64,000 bases of DNA, taken from contig VUYV01000074.1 of assembly GCA_008711295.1 (NCBI GenBank), forward strand, positions 1,020,746 through 1,084,745, given 5' to 3'. Of this stretch, positions 44,401 through 56,977 are shown piece by piece (within the stretch, counting starts at the first letter, position 1; the number at the start of each line of letters is the position of its first letter). The notes below the pieces were generated by a model. It was given only the letters and a program-made list of their open reading frames with translations, had not been told where the DNA came from and searched no databases. The stretch comes from Anarhynchus alexandrinus (taxonomy: Eukaryota; Chordata; Aves; Charadriiformes; Charadriidae). The translations under genes and the position numbers were made by a program.

Positions 44401-47400
44401 CAAGCCTTGATGAGGTCCACTTTCTTGATGCTCTCAGATCCCAAACTGACGCCTGCAGCAAGGTGAGAAACAGGTATTCCCAAACTTGTCATGGCTCACA
44501 GAAACTTAAAGGCGGGACCATTTTATTTGCATCTATTACCTTTGTGAAAGCATGAAGGCTGTCATAACATGGATACTTCTTATAGGTGCTAATGTCAGAT
44601 AGCTGGACAGGTGAGGATGACCCTATTCCAACATCTCTCGTTCTTCTCTCTCCTTTTTTCCTGGAGTGACAGTTTTCTCTGGGGCGTTTCTCTGGGATTT
44701 TTTCTTGATCATTATGGTTCCCACTGAGCAGTAAGTTGCAGCAGAAAAATACATTTTAGTTTTGCAGTGACTCAAAATGCCTCTAAAAGCCAGACTATTC
44801 CATTAAAGTTTGATGTCCTGAGCTAAAGCGTTTTCTTTATATTTTCTTGAATAAAATATTTGATAAGAAAAATAAGAAGTTTTCATTAAGAAATTCCTGA
44901 GAGGGGTTATTTATCCATTGAGATTATCAACCTAAAAAAGTCCCAATGAACTGGATTAATTTGAAATAATATTCAGCTGAGTTTGGCGTATCTTTTTTGT
45001 TAGTGAAAAGCTTATGAACCTGTCCTAATATCTGTGAAGAAATCTCAGCCTGTGGTATCTTTAGCCAACAGTCCAGGAACTATTTATTTGCTGTCCTGCA
45101 GTGTGAGATTCTAATGTTAAAGGAATAACAATAATAAAATTGCAGCCCTTTCCCTGAATAGTTTATGAGATACAGCAGATGAGGCAGGGGAGAAGCTAAT
45201 AATAGTATATTCTGGGGTCAGCTGGTGACATGATGATATTCTACAAGGAATGCATTTTAAGGAGCATTACAGAGAAAATGAAAAATTTTGGACTATTTTG
45301 TATGATATTCTCTTTGAAATAACTCTGGAAAACTATAGCTACATATGACTCTAGTTTGTCGTATAAGGCGGGCAGCCTCCCTTAGCCAACTTTTGAGTAG
45401 TTTTAGGCGGGGACAAATATCACAGCCACCACCCTCCACTAATATTGAGAGTATCAGCAGCTTCAGCACTCATGGACAGTAACCAACATCACAGAGAAAT
45501 GCAGAGCATTACTGCACTTGTAAATGGTGTTAGGAGTTTTAAGACTGCTATGGAACTATGGGACCTGCAGGCAAGGATGCACAGGATTTCATGCTTGCTG
45601 CTCTCTGAGACTATTGTGGCATTGGCCTGAGTCATGGCAGAAAAGGACACGTCTTTGCAGGAATGCACTGTTTGGATATATAGTCCTAATGCAAGTATTT
45701 GATCTGACACTGTAGTTAAGGGAAGCTGTCTTGGTGCAGCCTTCAGCCTGCTGAAGAAGAACATCAACAGCTGCTAGAAAGAGTGCTGTTTAATTCAGCA
45801 TTGATGAAGAGTGAATTCTACAGCACAAAATTATCCCAGTTTTAGTATTTCAGCAGTGCATCCTCCGAGGAACCAGGCAGAGGGCAGCAAATGTCTCTTT
45901 GAAAGGGCTGTGCCTGCATTGCTGTCACCAGCTTAGCAAGAGCTAGCTTTAAACCAACCAGTTTCACCAGGCTACGCTGGAGTTCATGACATGCTCATTT
46001 GCCATCAGTATGAGACTGGTTGAGGATGAGATTCAAATACTACAACACAATGTCCTTAATAGATTTCTTTGACGTTTTGGTAAAACACAGTATCTGCGGG
46101 GTTTCTTGATTACTAGGTACATGGATATTATTCACCGTGACCACGCTCTTCTGCCCTCTGATCAAGATAAGAGGTCTATAATTTTCTCTGTACTTATAGT
46201 CTCTCCCACATAAGGGAATGCAGTGCACTAGGGAAGCTCCCAAATAAATTACTGCGTGTCTTGCATTAACCCTTGTTTTCCCTAGGTGAGATAGTGGCGT
46301 TAGACCAGGCTCAGATGTTGGAAAAACAAAGTAATTATACAATTTGAAATGTGGGAATTGCATCCATGAGGCTCAGAAAGTAGAACATTTTTTCCATTTA
46401 CCCTGCCTCTCTCCTTTCTTTGCTGTTAAGTACTTGCAAGAGAAAAGAGAAAACTGCTATAATTAAAAAAACCAACACTAAACACCCCAAAAAACACAAA
46501 TAAAACAGAAAATATTGGATAGAATAATTCTGGCTATTGTTCATCAGCTGTAGCCAGTTGGTTTTTATCTAGCTTTGCAGGTGAGCTTCTGCAGTAAGGG
46601 AGTCAGTTAGGACTGAAAATTACTTGCCTCTTATCTCTATGATCTGTTTGACAGGATACTTAGCACAGAGCTGACTAAAATGACTCTCCTTGAACAATGC
46701 CGCCATTTGATCAAAGAAATCCCTGTACTCCATGAATATGAACAGTAGAAAATGTCACAACAGAACAACCCGAAGCGCTTAATGAACAAAGACAGAGGAC
46801 TTACCTTTCAGAAAGGGAAGGATGGAAAGGTGTGTTGAGCATTGACTCCTTTAGTGGGTTATGCAGTAAGTGTAGACGTTGGGAAGATTATTTCCATGTT
46901 ATCCTTAACACAAGGAGTGTATCCAGTCACAAAGAGTGTAATCTATTGGTATGGTTCAAACTTTTCTCATTTCTGTCTGTAGCAACCTGTGTCGGTCACC
47001 ATTGACAGCTGTTACCTTATGAATACCTGCTTTCTCATGTGCTTGTATTTAAGGCTGTTCATGGTTTTAAGTTAGTGTCTATAGATTTGCATTACAAGGC
47101 ATGCTAAAATTTCATTGCTCTTTGATCCCACACTGTGTTATTTAGAGGATCCCCATTCACAGGATGGATGTTGATAGCGGCAAAGGTTGCCCTCAATTTC
47201 TCTACACCCTTATCACTCAGTGGGTATATTCAGATTTATCGCATCACCAAAATTTGCACAGAACCAAATACTGTGTGACTAATGTATCCATAGCATTTCC
47301 CGTGGCATTCTCATTGTATTGTCTGAATGCTGCGTAAAAGATAACTAAATCTTCACAGCTCCGGGTACCATCACACCCTGATTTTGCTAATGGGGGAAAC

Positions 47401-50400
47401 AGTCCTCGTAGCCTCTCTACCAAGGCTGACAAACAGCCTTGTGTGCTTCATTGGATAAGCTTAGGGCCTGAGTCCTTCAGCAGCTTTAGCACACACTCCC
47501 ATTTGTTTATCAAAATATTAAAATAAGATAAAATTAAATATTTATATTCAAAGCAAAACTGCAGTAGCTGTAAGTTGTGAGTACAATATGTTTCTCCTGA
47601 CCTGGGCTTTGAAGTCTGAAGACAGACATCAATTAAGTGAATGGATAATTGGCAATCGCTACATCTGAAGGGTAGGGACTGTGACTTGCCCAGCAGTACG
47701 CCAGGCATTCAGGGTGAGAAACCAGCTTTCAAAAGTGATTTTCTGTTGGCTTGGCCAGAAGATTTCCTTGCTATTCTCTGTCTTTTCATGACAACATCAG
47801 AATTCAGCATCAGAGAGATGAAGCCTGACACAACAGACAAAGCTTTCTGCAGTCTGAATTTGTTCACAGAGCAGGGGCTGCCAGGCACAATGCCCAGATA
47901 ACGTATGTCACATAATTAAAGCCTTTATGCATACTAAGGTCTGAACTGATCTTTGCCATGGGAAAAACAATCTTTGTTCTTGGATATTGCTGTCCACCTT
48001 TCACTGAACTTGAAAAAGAAATTGAAACTGACACGTGGGATCATTCAGTTAGCTTGAAATTAAAATGCACTGGGATGCTACATGCCTACATGTGCAGCTG
48101 GTACTGCTTGCTTTAATACAATTATACTGGGACCTACAGTAAGGGGGACATAAAACTTTGTTACAGTGCTCAGCTGACAAGTATTTATTTCTTGCTATTT
48201 CAGCCTTGTGATCTACAGTTTCTATGCTCTTATTCAACTGCTGGTTGAAGTACAAAGTTTTTGAAAGCTTGAGCTAAAAAGAAAAAACAAACCTGTTTTT
48301 GAAACAGGATAAAAGGCTTTTCAATTCTTTTAAATGTTTTTAGGCCATTGTTTTGAACAGTCAGAAGTTCATTCTGTTTATAAAATCAGTTTCATTATTG
48401 TTTCCAGTTATAGATGAGATTTTCCTGAATATAAGGCAATTTTTTCAACACCCAGTGTTTGCACTATCCATCTGTGATTCCGGTTCTCATTTGGTCATGC
48501 AGGTCTCTCACAAGGATATCTGGGGGTAAAACCTGAATTAATTAAAAGCAGCTGCAAATGTGTCATACAATTGTGACCACATTGCTTCAAAGATTTTGCC
48601 TTAAAACAGACCAGGCAGGGCATATTTCAGGAGTAATGTCTGCTGTGCTGGAGAAGTTTGCTTGTGCAGAATTAATGACATTTTCTTCAACCCGGAACAT
48701 GTTATTAAACTGGGTGAGGAAAAGATGAGTGGTAAAAGAAGGGTATGTGTGATTTACATATTTAACAGGTTTAACTCTCTGTAGAAAGGACTAGTAGAAA
48801 AAAATGTTTGGCCTTCACATTGCTGCAGGCATATTTTTTTTTTAAACACTCAAGTGGAGAAAACCAGCTGTGAAATGTGAATAAATACCATTCTCTGGCC
48901 TTGCTTTGTGTCTGCTAATTGTACAGTTTCTGGACTTATAATATGCAAATACAAACTCTCATGCTGTTTTGTCTCCTGGTTTCTGAAAGCACAAAGCAGT
49001 CAGTGTGATAGCCTTGTGAAGGTGGACAGGAAATACCAAGTGCAATAGCATAAGAAATTACCCTACTGGTTTTATAAATATTTAATAGGAGAGAGAAGGA
49101 CATATTCCTTCATAACAAAGCCTGTGAGGCTCCATAGGTCAGTGAAGAGATCTCATTCTTCCTATTTATTACTGGGGCTTTTTCTAACTTGTGTTTTCCG
49201 GGACCCAATCCAGCTCAAACAGGTTGTAAATCTGCTGTGGGATATCTTTGCTTCAGAGAGGTCCCAGTGACTGAAGTTTGAGCCGAGGGGAGACACCTGG
49301 CTACCCACCCCAAAGGAGCTGCTGTGTGAGCTGTGCCTATTTGTGGAAAGCCACAGCAAATGGAAAGGGTGAGATCACTTCAACGTAGAAACTGCCCGGA
49401 AAAACTCAACTGTCCTTTTGTGTGCTTGTCCCTGTTGTTTCCAGCACTGCTGTGCAAATGTTAGTGGTCAATTAGAGCAGCGGAGAGCTACTTTGTGCAT
49501 GTGGCTGTTCTGACAGGAAGGAGTGGTGTGAAAAGCAAGAAAAATGAAAGTGAGGGCAAATACCCGAGGCAAAAGAACAAGATCTGAGAAATGCATTTGA
49601 AGGCTTCACAGAGGTTGTGAGGAATGATAGCTGATCTTTCAAGTACATATCCTGAGAATCTCTGCAAACTGAGTGGATTTTGCAGTTGGTGAAATGGTTT
49701 ATAAGATGTTCTTAAGAGAAATCTTTCCTGAAGCAAATAAGCCTGGGAGAAGTTGCTTTTCCTGCTCCCTACTTTTCTCCACTTGTACAATAGTTCTTCA
49801 GCCTCTGAGGGCACTTCTTTTCTCCTCTGTCCCCGGGTCCAGAACCGCAACCTTGTGCTGTCCCATGCATGTTCACCATCCCCACTCTCTGCCATAAATC
49901 CTCACTCCAGCTGTCGTATGAAACCAGAGACTGCAGAGGAGCTGATATGTAAAAGCAATAGATGTTTAAGATGATACATATTGTTTCCTGTGGTTGAAGA
50001 TGGCTTTCCTGGTTTGTATGACAAACTCTGAGGACTCTCTCAGCAGCATTAGTACAAGCAATAAAATTTCTTGCAGCATAATAGCTATAGTAGGAGTGAC
50101 AGTTTTGACCTCAAGTGGTATTTCTCAATCCCTTTTAACTCAACACCCGTGGAACATATTTGGGCAAAAAGGAGCTCCCTGGACATCGCCACTGTAATGT
50201 ACAAGCAATAACATAATAACTGGAACAATAAAAAAAAATAGGTCAATTTTCTTCATCTTTTTTTTTTTTTTCTTTTTGCTTGCTTAACTTTGGGGATGTG
50301 TCCAGGTACTGCAGTTACTTAATGTACAATCGATTGAGAAACTTGTATCTAAAGGACTGCGTTTTCTTTGCCAGTATAAACTGCTAATCTCTTGCATATT

Positions 50401-53400
50401 AATTTGTTACATAGTATCAATGGATGCCACCCAACTTACCCTTTGATCCATAAATAATTGTCAAATGCTGAAAGCTGCTGAGTGTGCTCGCCATCGTTCT
50501 TGAAAGTCACACCAGCAGAGTTGCTATAGGTGCTGGAAGTTATTTCCTGAAGGCAGGCGCTGAATGGCAGAGCCATGAGCAGCATTGTCCGAGGGCTTTC
50601 TTCCATAGGCGGTTCGGATAAACATGGAGGGCATTGGTTAGACGTGTCCCTCCCTCCCTCAGGGAACTGGCAGAAAAGCAACAAAGAACCAGCAGAGAGG
50701 CAGATTCTGAGAGAGAGGGCAGATTAACAGGGCTTGTTGGGGCACAGTCCTGGCTGTAAGAGAATTGTGAAGAGAATTTCTTGCCACACACAGTGTGTAA
50801 CGCTCGATCCCCCTGTTCTCTTCATATTAGCACCTGGCAGTGCAAGTCCTCATCATTCAACTCTTCTTGGAAGCAAGAAGAAAAAGCTTCCCTGAACAGG
50901 GAAGAAAGGCATGAGTCAGACTTCTGGCCACGGCACTTTATTCGTGGCTAATTGTCACATTGCTACTTTAGCAAAACAGATGTCCTCTCTAAGCAGCTTA
51001 ATGCAGTTAGTGCAATGCTTCAAAAGGCTGCTGTCCCTGCTACCATGCTGGAGATTTAGGAGTGTGTGTGTGACGGAGGGTTATTAAACTTCTGTGCTTG
51101 ATTATTTTTTTTTCCCCTTAAGATATATAAAATCAAATACAGAAATGTCACCTAAATCTTTCTGCAAAGTAGAGGCTTATTTAGGTTGCTAAGTTAACCT
51201 CTCAAACCTGAAATGTTACAGAAAATAGCCCTGCTTGAGAAAAAGCCTGTGAGGAATGATGGTGTAATTGAAGACTCTGAACTGCCAGTCACAATTTCAG
51301 GTTTGGTCAGAGGATGGGTAACCTTCTCGTGGTACACCAGCCATCCTGACCCTCTCTAATGCCCGTGTGGCTGCTTCTCTCAGTCTTCCCTTGGTTTCTA
51401 CCTCCTGTTGCTTGACTTCTGTTTGACACACCCTAATTAAAGACTTTGGGGAGTTTTAAATACCTGACTGCAAAGGATTTACAATGGGAAGTGTAAGGTG
51501 GAGATAGGTAATGGGGATGGTACAGCTCCACTTATACTAATCTGGGATAATGTATTGCTACAAGTTGAGTGTAGTAATTAGAACGCATTATTGAGTTGTG
51601 CTGATTCTGCCTTTCATGTTTTGCATTTAGATTCCTACCATGTAAATTTAGGGGTATTAATACTTGCCTGATTAGCAAGCCTGCTCCGTTACACATTTTA
51701 AATATAAATAATGCTGTGGCATGGTGTAATTTCTTGCCTTCATATGTAGGAATAGATATCTTTGCCTTGACGGATCTAAAATGTAGTTAATAATGACAAA
51801 GCACCCTGAGATACTTGACAGGTGTGAACTAAAGAAGGGAAATCATTGCTTATTTTTAGTATTGTATAAAGTACACTGGAGTTATAGGTCAGTGCTAATA
51901 TTTTGAGGGTTTTGTTTTGTTTTTTAATGCTGGTTTAGAAGAATATACATTGTAAACTCCTGGATGTCCTTATTTTGAATGTATGAATTTGTTTAAAGAC
52001 AAAGACAGGGTGGCGGTCATATTGGTCTTGCAATCTTTTGGTCTTGCAATCTTTTAGTCTTGCAACCCTTATTCATTAGCTTGTTTGTTCACTGTTGTAC
52101 ATTGCCGCAACCTTTGTCTCCAAGTCTTCTCCTATTTTAAAAGCTGCTTCTCATTTTGCAACCACTGGTACGTACACCTGCATCCCTTTAAAATTGTGTT
52201 TCTTCTCTATGTGCTTATTCCCTTCGAGCTTCCTCGTGCATATGGCTTTTCTGGAAGCTGTGGGGTTTGTATTGCTTTGTTGTTTGAGTCAGAGGACCAC
52301 ATTCCTGCCTATGTTGTTCTGGGCACATATCTGCCGAGCTTGCTATCTGCAGTCAACCCGATGATGAACATGCCAAGAGTGAAACACTCATCTGTGGTGT
52401 TCCCTGCTGGGTAAGATGGATCTAACCACCCTAAGTCAGTCAAGATCTATCTCAAATATTATTGTCATTTTTTGTGCTGAAAAGATGTAGCTATGTCAAG
52501 TCATTCCCTGGAGCTGGTGCTTTCAGTTGAGAATGGCTCTCTCTGCAATACATCTATTCTGAACACAAAGACAGATTGACCAGGTCATTTCAGGGTGCTG
52601 GGACCTGAGTAGGAGGGTAATACCATCCTCAGAGCCATCCTGTCATATTTGGGACTATTTTGAGGTCAATCTGTTCATCCCGGAGGGTGCCCATTGTTCT
52701 GCTTCAGAGTTTATCTGTCCCTGGTGTGTCTGGACATGCTTGTGGTCTCTTGGTCAGGCATGCCAAGGTATGTGTCCTCCAAATCCTCTTTTGATCTTTC
52801 ACTCAAAGAGATTGGCTATGGCACTCATTAGTCCTTGGCCTGTCTGTGGCTGAGGCAGGTGTGGTGCCAAGACTTCTGCACTTCTCAGTGTAGAGCTCCA
52901 GGAGATCGCATCTAACTCTTGGTCTTCCCACTTTCCTTGGGACAAACTACTTTGTGTGTTGTGTGGCTTTACATCTGACTGCACTGCAACTGACCCAACG
53001 GTTGCCACCTCTGTCAACAATCTCGCTTCCTGAGTTTCACTGTTCTCTCAATGTTATTTGCAAGCTTTATAAACAACATTTTTAGATTTTTCTTAAATTA
53101 ATGGATTAAGGTATTTGAAAAACATAATAAGTAATGTAACTTCAATACTATTGCTTTATCAATCAGATTTGTAATATTTTCAAATAAAGAAACCAAGTAA
53201 CTAATCTATTTTATGATAGGGATTGTTTCCTTTAATCTGTGAAATTTTAAGACTGTAGAATGAATACCTTTGGTACGTAATGCTTTCTTTGGTTTTTCTT
53301 AGGGTGAAAACCATGGGCAGTCAGCTACTGTTCTTGCTTTAACTTTGCCTCGTCCAGTTCCTTTATCCTAGGTACAATGATACCCTAGGGGGTTTTGACT

Positions 53401-56400
53401 TGTGAGTTTTGCTAATTGTTGTGAACTTTTAAGTATCTTTATTTTGGTACCTAAACACAACTTTTTTTTCTTGTCCTGTTGGCTTTTCCCTATTCCTATG
53501 TCAATAAAAATATTTTTTACCTGTGGTCCGTACAAGCTTTCAAGACTTGCCTAGCCATTCACTCTTTAATTGCAACTCTCCTGGATTTTAACTTTGGTGT
53601 ATTTTTTTGTGACAAGCTCTTGTGACACACACTTTTGGGTGCTTAATTTCTGTCAGACTTTGTGGGAGCCTCTTGTGGAGCTTGTTTGTTTAGCTCGACT
53701 CAAAAGTGCTCTGCCATCAGTGTCTTGTCATCATGGTTTTCCTTATTCTTGGCAGCCATCAGGAGTGCTGTGAAGAAATCACTGACAGAGGTTGAGCTGA
53801 TAAACCGCTCCAGCTGGTAACATCAGCACTGCATTTTACAGTTTTTGCCATATTTTTGCCAGTGCTTCTCTTAAACATTTCTGAAAAGATGGTATTTGTG
53901 GACTTTGAACTTCTATTTTCCTCCCACAGGTCTGTGCATCCTCACTTACTCACTAGCAGCAATAGCACAGCAGCTGTTGTCATACAAAAAGGATCCTAAT
54001 GTCAGAATGTTAATTTCAACCTGTTTTGTAAAAATGGAAATTTGGTTTTCTGTCAGACTTTAGAATTTATCCTCTAATATCTTCTTTACTCATCATTTCC
54101 TGTTGATTTTCTTAACCCTTTGGGGGGTTTTATTTGCATCCTCAGGTTTGTTAGGCAGAAATTATGGACACGATCTCAGTTCTCATTTTCCTGCATCCTG
54201 AAAAATTCATTCATCTATTTCTTATATAGAGGAATCATCCAGTTCCCAGTCATTTCACCCAGAAAACATCAAATTACTCTTCTCTTTGGCAAACTCTCTG
54301 CAAGAAAAGTTCTTGCAGCAATTTGGATCATGGATGCCAGGGCTGTTTCTGTTGTCTTTTCCCATTTTTATTTTGGATATTAAGGTCATGTACATTGTTT
54401 TCTTCTCACTCTTTGTGCCACCTCAAGTCCAGCCTTAATGCTCCCAGTTAGTAGGCACATCCCAGCTTGTGAATTTTGCAAGTTTCTGAAGGTAATTGTG
54501 GGTGAGGAGTTAAAAAGCATAGCAATGTATTGTGCAATTTCCGCTTCTAAATATTATGTATTTGAAGCCTCATGCAAAGCAACTGGGTGCTACTTTGTTC
54601 CCAATCCACAAACACTTCTTGTGCTTTGGAGATCCTAATTCCTGACATTCCCTCTTAACAAATGTGTTACAGTTTATTCTTAGGATTTAAGTATCTATGT
54701 CCCAGAGCTGAAACTAGACATTTGCTTGCTCGAGGATATCAGGACTATACATGTTTGATTGTCACATTACCTGTGCAGCTTTACTTTTGCAAGCGTTGTA
54801 CTAATCTTTCTGAAACTTACTTCATGGTGTGCTTGTATGTTTGCTAAAAATCTTATTGAAACTTTGTCTTCCTGATAGCTTTCATTACAACATGCTCTTC
54901 TTGCCCTCTGAGTCTGCTCAGATCCCTCAGCCTGGTTTTGTTTCCAGTACAGCTTACCCGGTGACATCAGGCACTGGTGTAAGTAACTATTCATGCATCT
55001 GGGTTTCAGACAGTTGGAAAATTCTGAAGACACTAAAAAAAGAAAGGTGATGGTAACATCTGGTAGGATAAACTGCTGGCTGGCTTATTTGGCTTCGTCC
55101 TGCTTCTGACATGGGTGATTTGATTCCAGTCAAATCTGGCCCATGTTCTGAAAGAGGTGAATTCCTTTACTGATGTCAAGATACTACACCAAGTATGAAA
55201 TGTCTAAAACAAAGCAATGGAATATTGACCAAACAGGTAAGAGATTACTATGATTCTATTTAGCCTGTTCATGAAATTTATGTAATTCAGCATTTCTTCT
55301 GACTTCAGCTGTTTGCACAAAACTAATATTCTTCAGTTTTTTTCAAAATTTTAAACAATTTTTTTTCCTGATTTTATATTTTGCTGATTTCAGCCTCACA
55401 GTGGGAAGTTGTATCTGACTTGCACTGGTTTTAGCAAAGCCATGGAGGCCCACCTCAGCTCCCTTCCCACACATGCTGCCCACAATGTCTCGTTAGTCTC
55501 ACAGGTAAGGGCATAAACCTTTTCTGTGCTGTCTTCACTGTATAATGCAGTCATGTAGGTACCTACAATACCTGCAAATGAAGGAGATGGATTGCTATCA
55601 CTGAGTCACATTGCTTTCTTAATGTTGCCAGGTTTGCAAAATAGTGCATTTATGTATGCGTTGGAGGGCAGGGTAGTTTCTTGTTCAGACTTGTACTTCA
55701 TTTTCAGTGAAGACACTTTCTCTTTGCAATGCAAGATAGGATCCTCTGGTAATTGATACACAGTGCTTTCCTCTGTCTGTGTTTCAAACTAGGTGTGAAT
55801 CCCTTCATTATCAGAGGAAACATTTTCAATGTGTCCTATAAACTTATTGATAACTCATAATAATAGACAGGATTCTGAAACTGGTAAAAAATGTAGAAAA
55901 TATACCAAGGCAAATGAAGCTTTCAATTAGGTTACATACTAAAAAAAAAATCTAAAATAATTACAACTGGAATTTTATATTTAATTAATTTTTAAATATG
56001 ACAAATATTAATATTCTTACTTTTTTCTATTTAATTGTAACGTGAGTTTTTAAGCATTATCTCCATGTCATTAATTTTCAGTTGACAAAACTGTTATTTT
56101 TTCCATTTACTGGAAAAAAAAATTGACTGACCACTTAAGGCCAAATTTTCAGAAATTACGTGTAACATTTGTGTCTTCTAATTGCATGCTTAGTCTGCAA
56201 CTACTGTTGTTTTTGCCTGTGTGAACAGTGTGTACTGGCAGGAAAATCTGAACTTACAACCACACTTAATGATAAGTTAAATAATGTTTGTGACTAAAGC
56301 ACCTGGAAAATCTAACGTATTGTAACTGACACATAACACTCATAACCTGAATTCAGTGATTCTGAGATGAAAAACAATGTATATTTTTAAAGTTCCCAAG

Positions 56401-56640
56401 GCGGATGAAACTGAGTTCCACTCATCTCATATCCAGTGGTCAACAAGGGCTCTCACCTGGTGTGATTCCGATCCAGGTCTCCCAATACACACCAGCAGTT
56501 CCCCAACACAAGCTTCAGGACAAGTACCTTGAGTACAAGCGATTCCACATTGTCATACTGTGGCTTGCTGTAGCCACCTAGGTATGCTTTTGGTCAGGGA
56601 TCAGCTTGATGTATCTCAGTATGGGAAATGATGGGGTACA
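44400..56640. other. Long intergenic stretch before gene C, nothing recognised
   Basis: About 12 kb of AT-rich sequence with only short ORFs. Simple repeats occur at 50259-50275 (T run) and 52024-52069. I see no CYP2 exon remnant on either strand, but a diverged one could be missed by eye. Confidence 0.45.
52024..52069 (+). repeat. 16-base tandem repeat, about three copies
   Basis: The unit GGTCTTGCAATCTTTT occurs twice exactly, then a third degenerate copy (AGTCTTGCAACCCTT). Confidence 0.88.
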
Positions 56641-56656
56641 GGAAAAGGGCAGGCAG

Positions 56657-56692
56657 TGATAAAGAGGGAGGGACAGAGGGAGGGAAAGGAGC
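56657..56692 (+). promoter_or_regulatory. Conserved proximal promoter block, gene C
   Basis: TGATAA (56657-56662) followed by AGAGGGAGGG and a second GAGGGAGGG, 153 bases before the gene C ATG. It is closely similar to gene B (TGATAACGAAGAGGGAGGG) and also present in gene A. Confidence 0.5.
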
Positions 56693-56809
56693 TGAGGCTT
56701 TACAGAACTCAGCCTGCAGAGAGAACTGGTGGAACAAGAAGGAAGATCACCGTTTCCAAGCTCCAGTACCTTCTTTTTGATAGAGATAAGCTGATAAATC
56801 AGCTCTGAA

Positions 56810-56977
56810 ATGCTGACAATAAGTCAAGCTTTTGTAGTCCTCATAATTTTTTTGTTAATTGTTGAGTTTTTCAAACTGCGAAAGGCATGCAAGCAATTCC
56901 CTCCTGGACCAACTCCTCTCCCATTGCTTGGAAACTTGCATCTGAACTTTCAGTTTCATCGGGATCTTCTGATAAAG
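56810..56977 (+). CDS. Gene C exon 1: membrane anchor and PPGP hinge
   Basis: 56 codons, donor AAG/GTATTT. Anchor [28 protein letters not shown]. One residue is missing in the GNLHLNF segment relative to genes A and B. Confidence 0.95.

Noticed and set aside
45445..45767. Opposed ORFs of 61-92 codons
   Set aside because: No motif, no start or splice context, overlapping on both strands.
48942..48949. ATGCAAAT octamer in the B-C spacer as an enhancer
   Set aside because: A single 8-base match is expected by chance in this much AT-rich sequence and nothing around it supports function.
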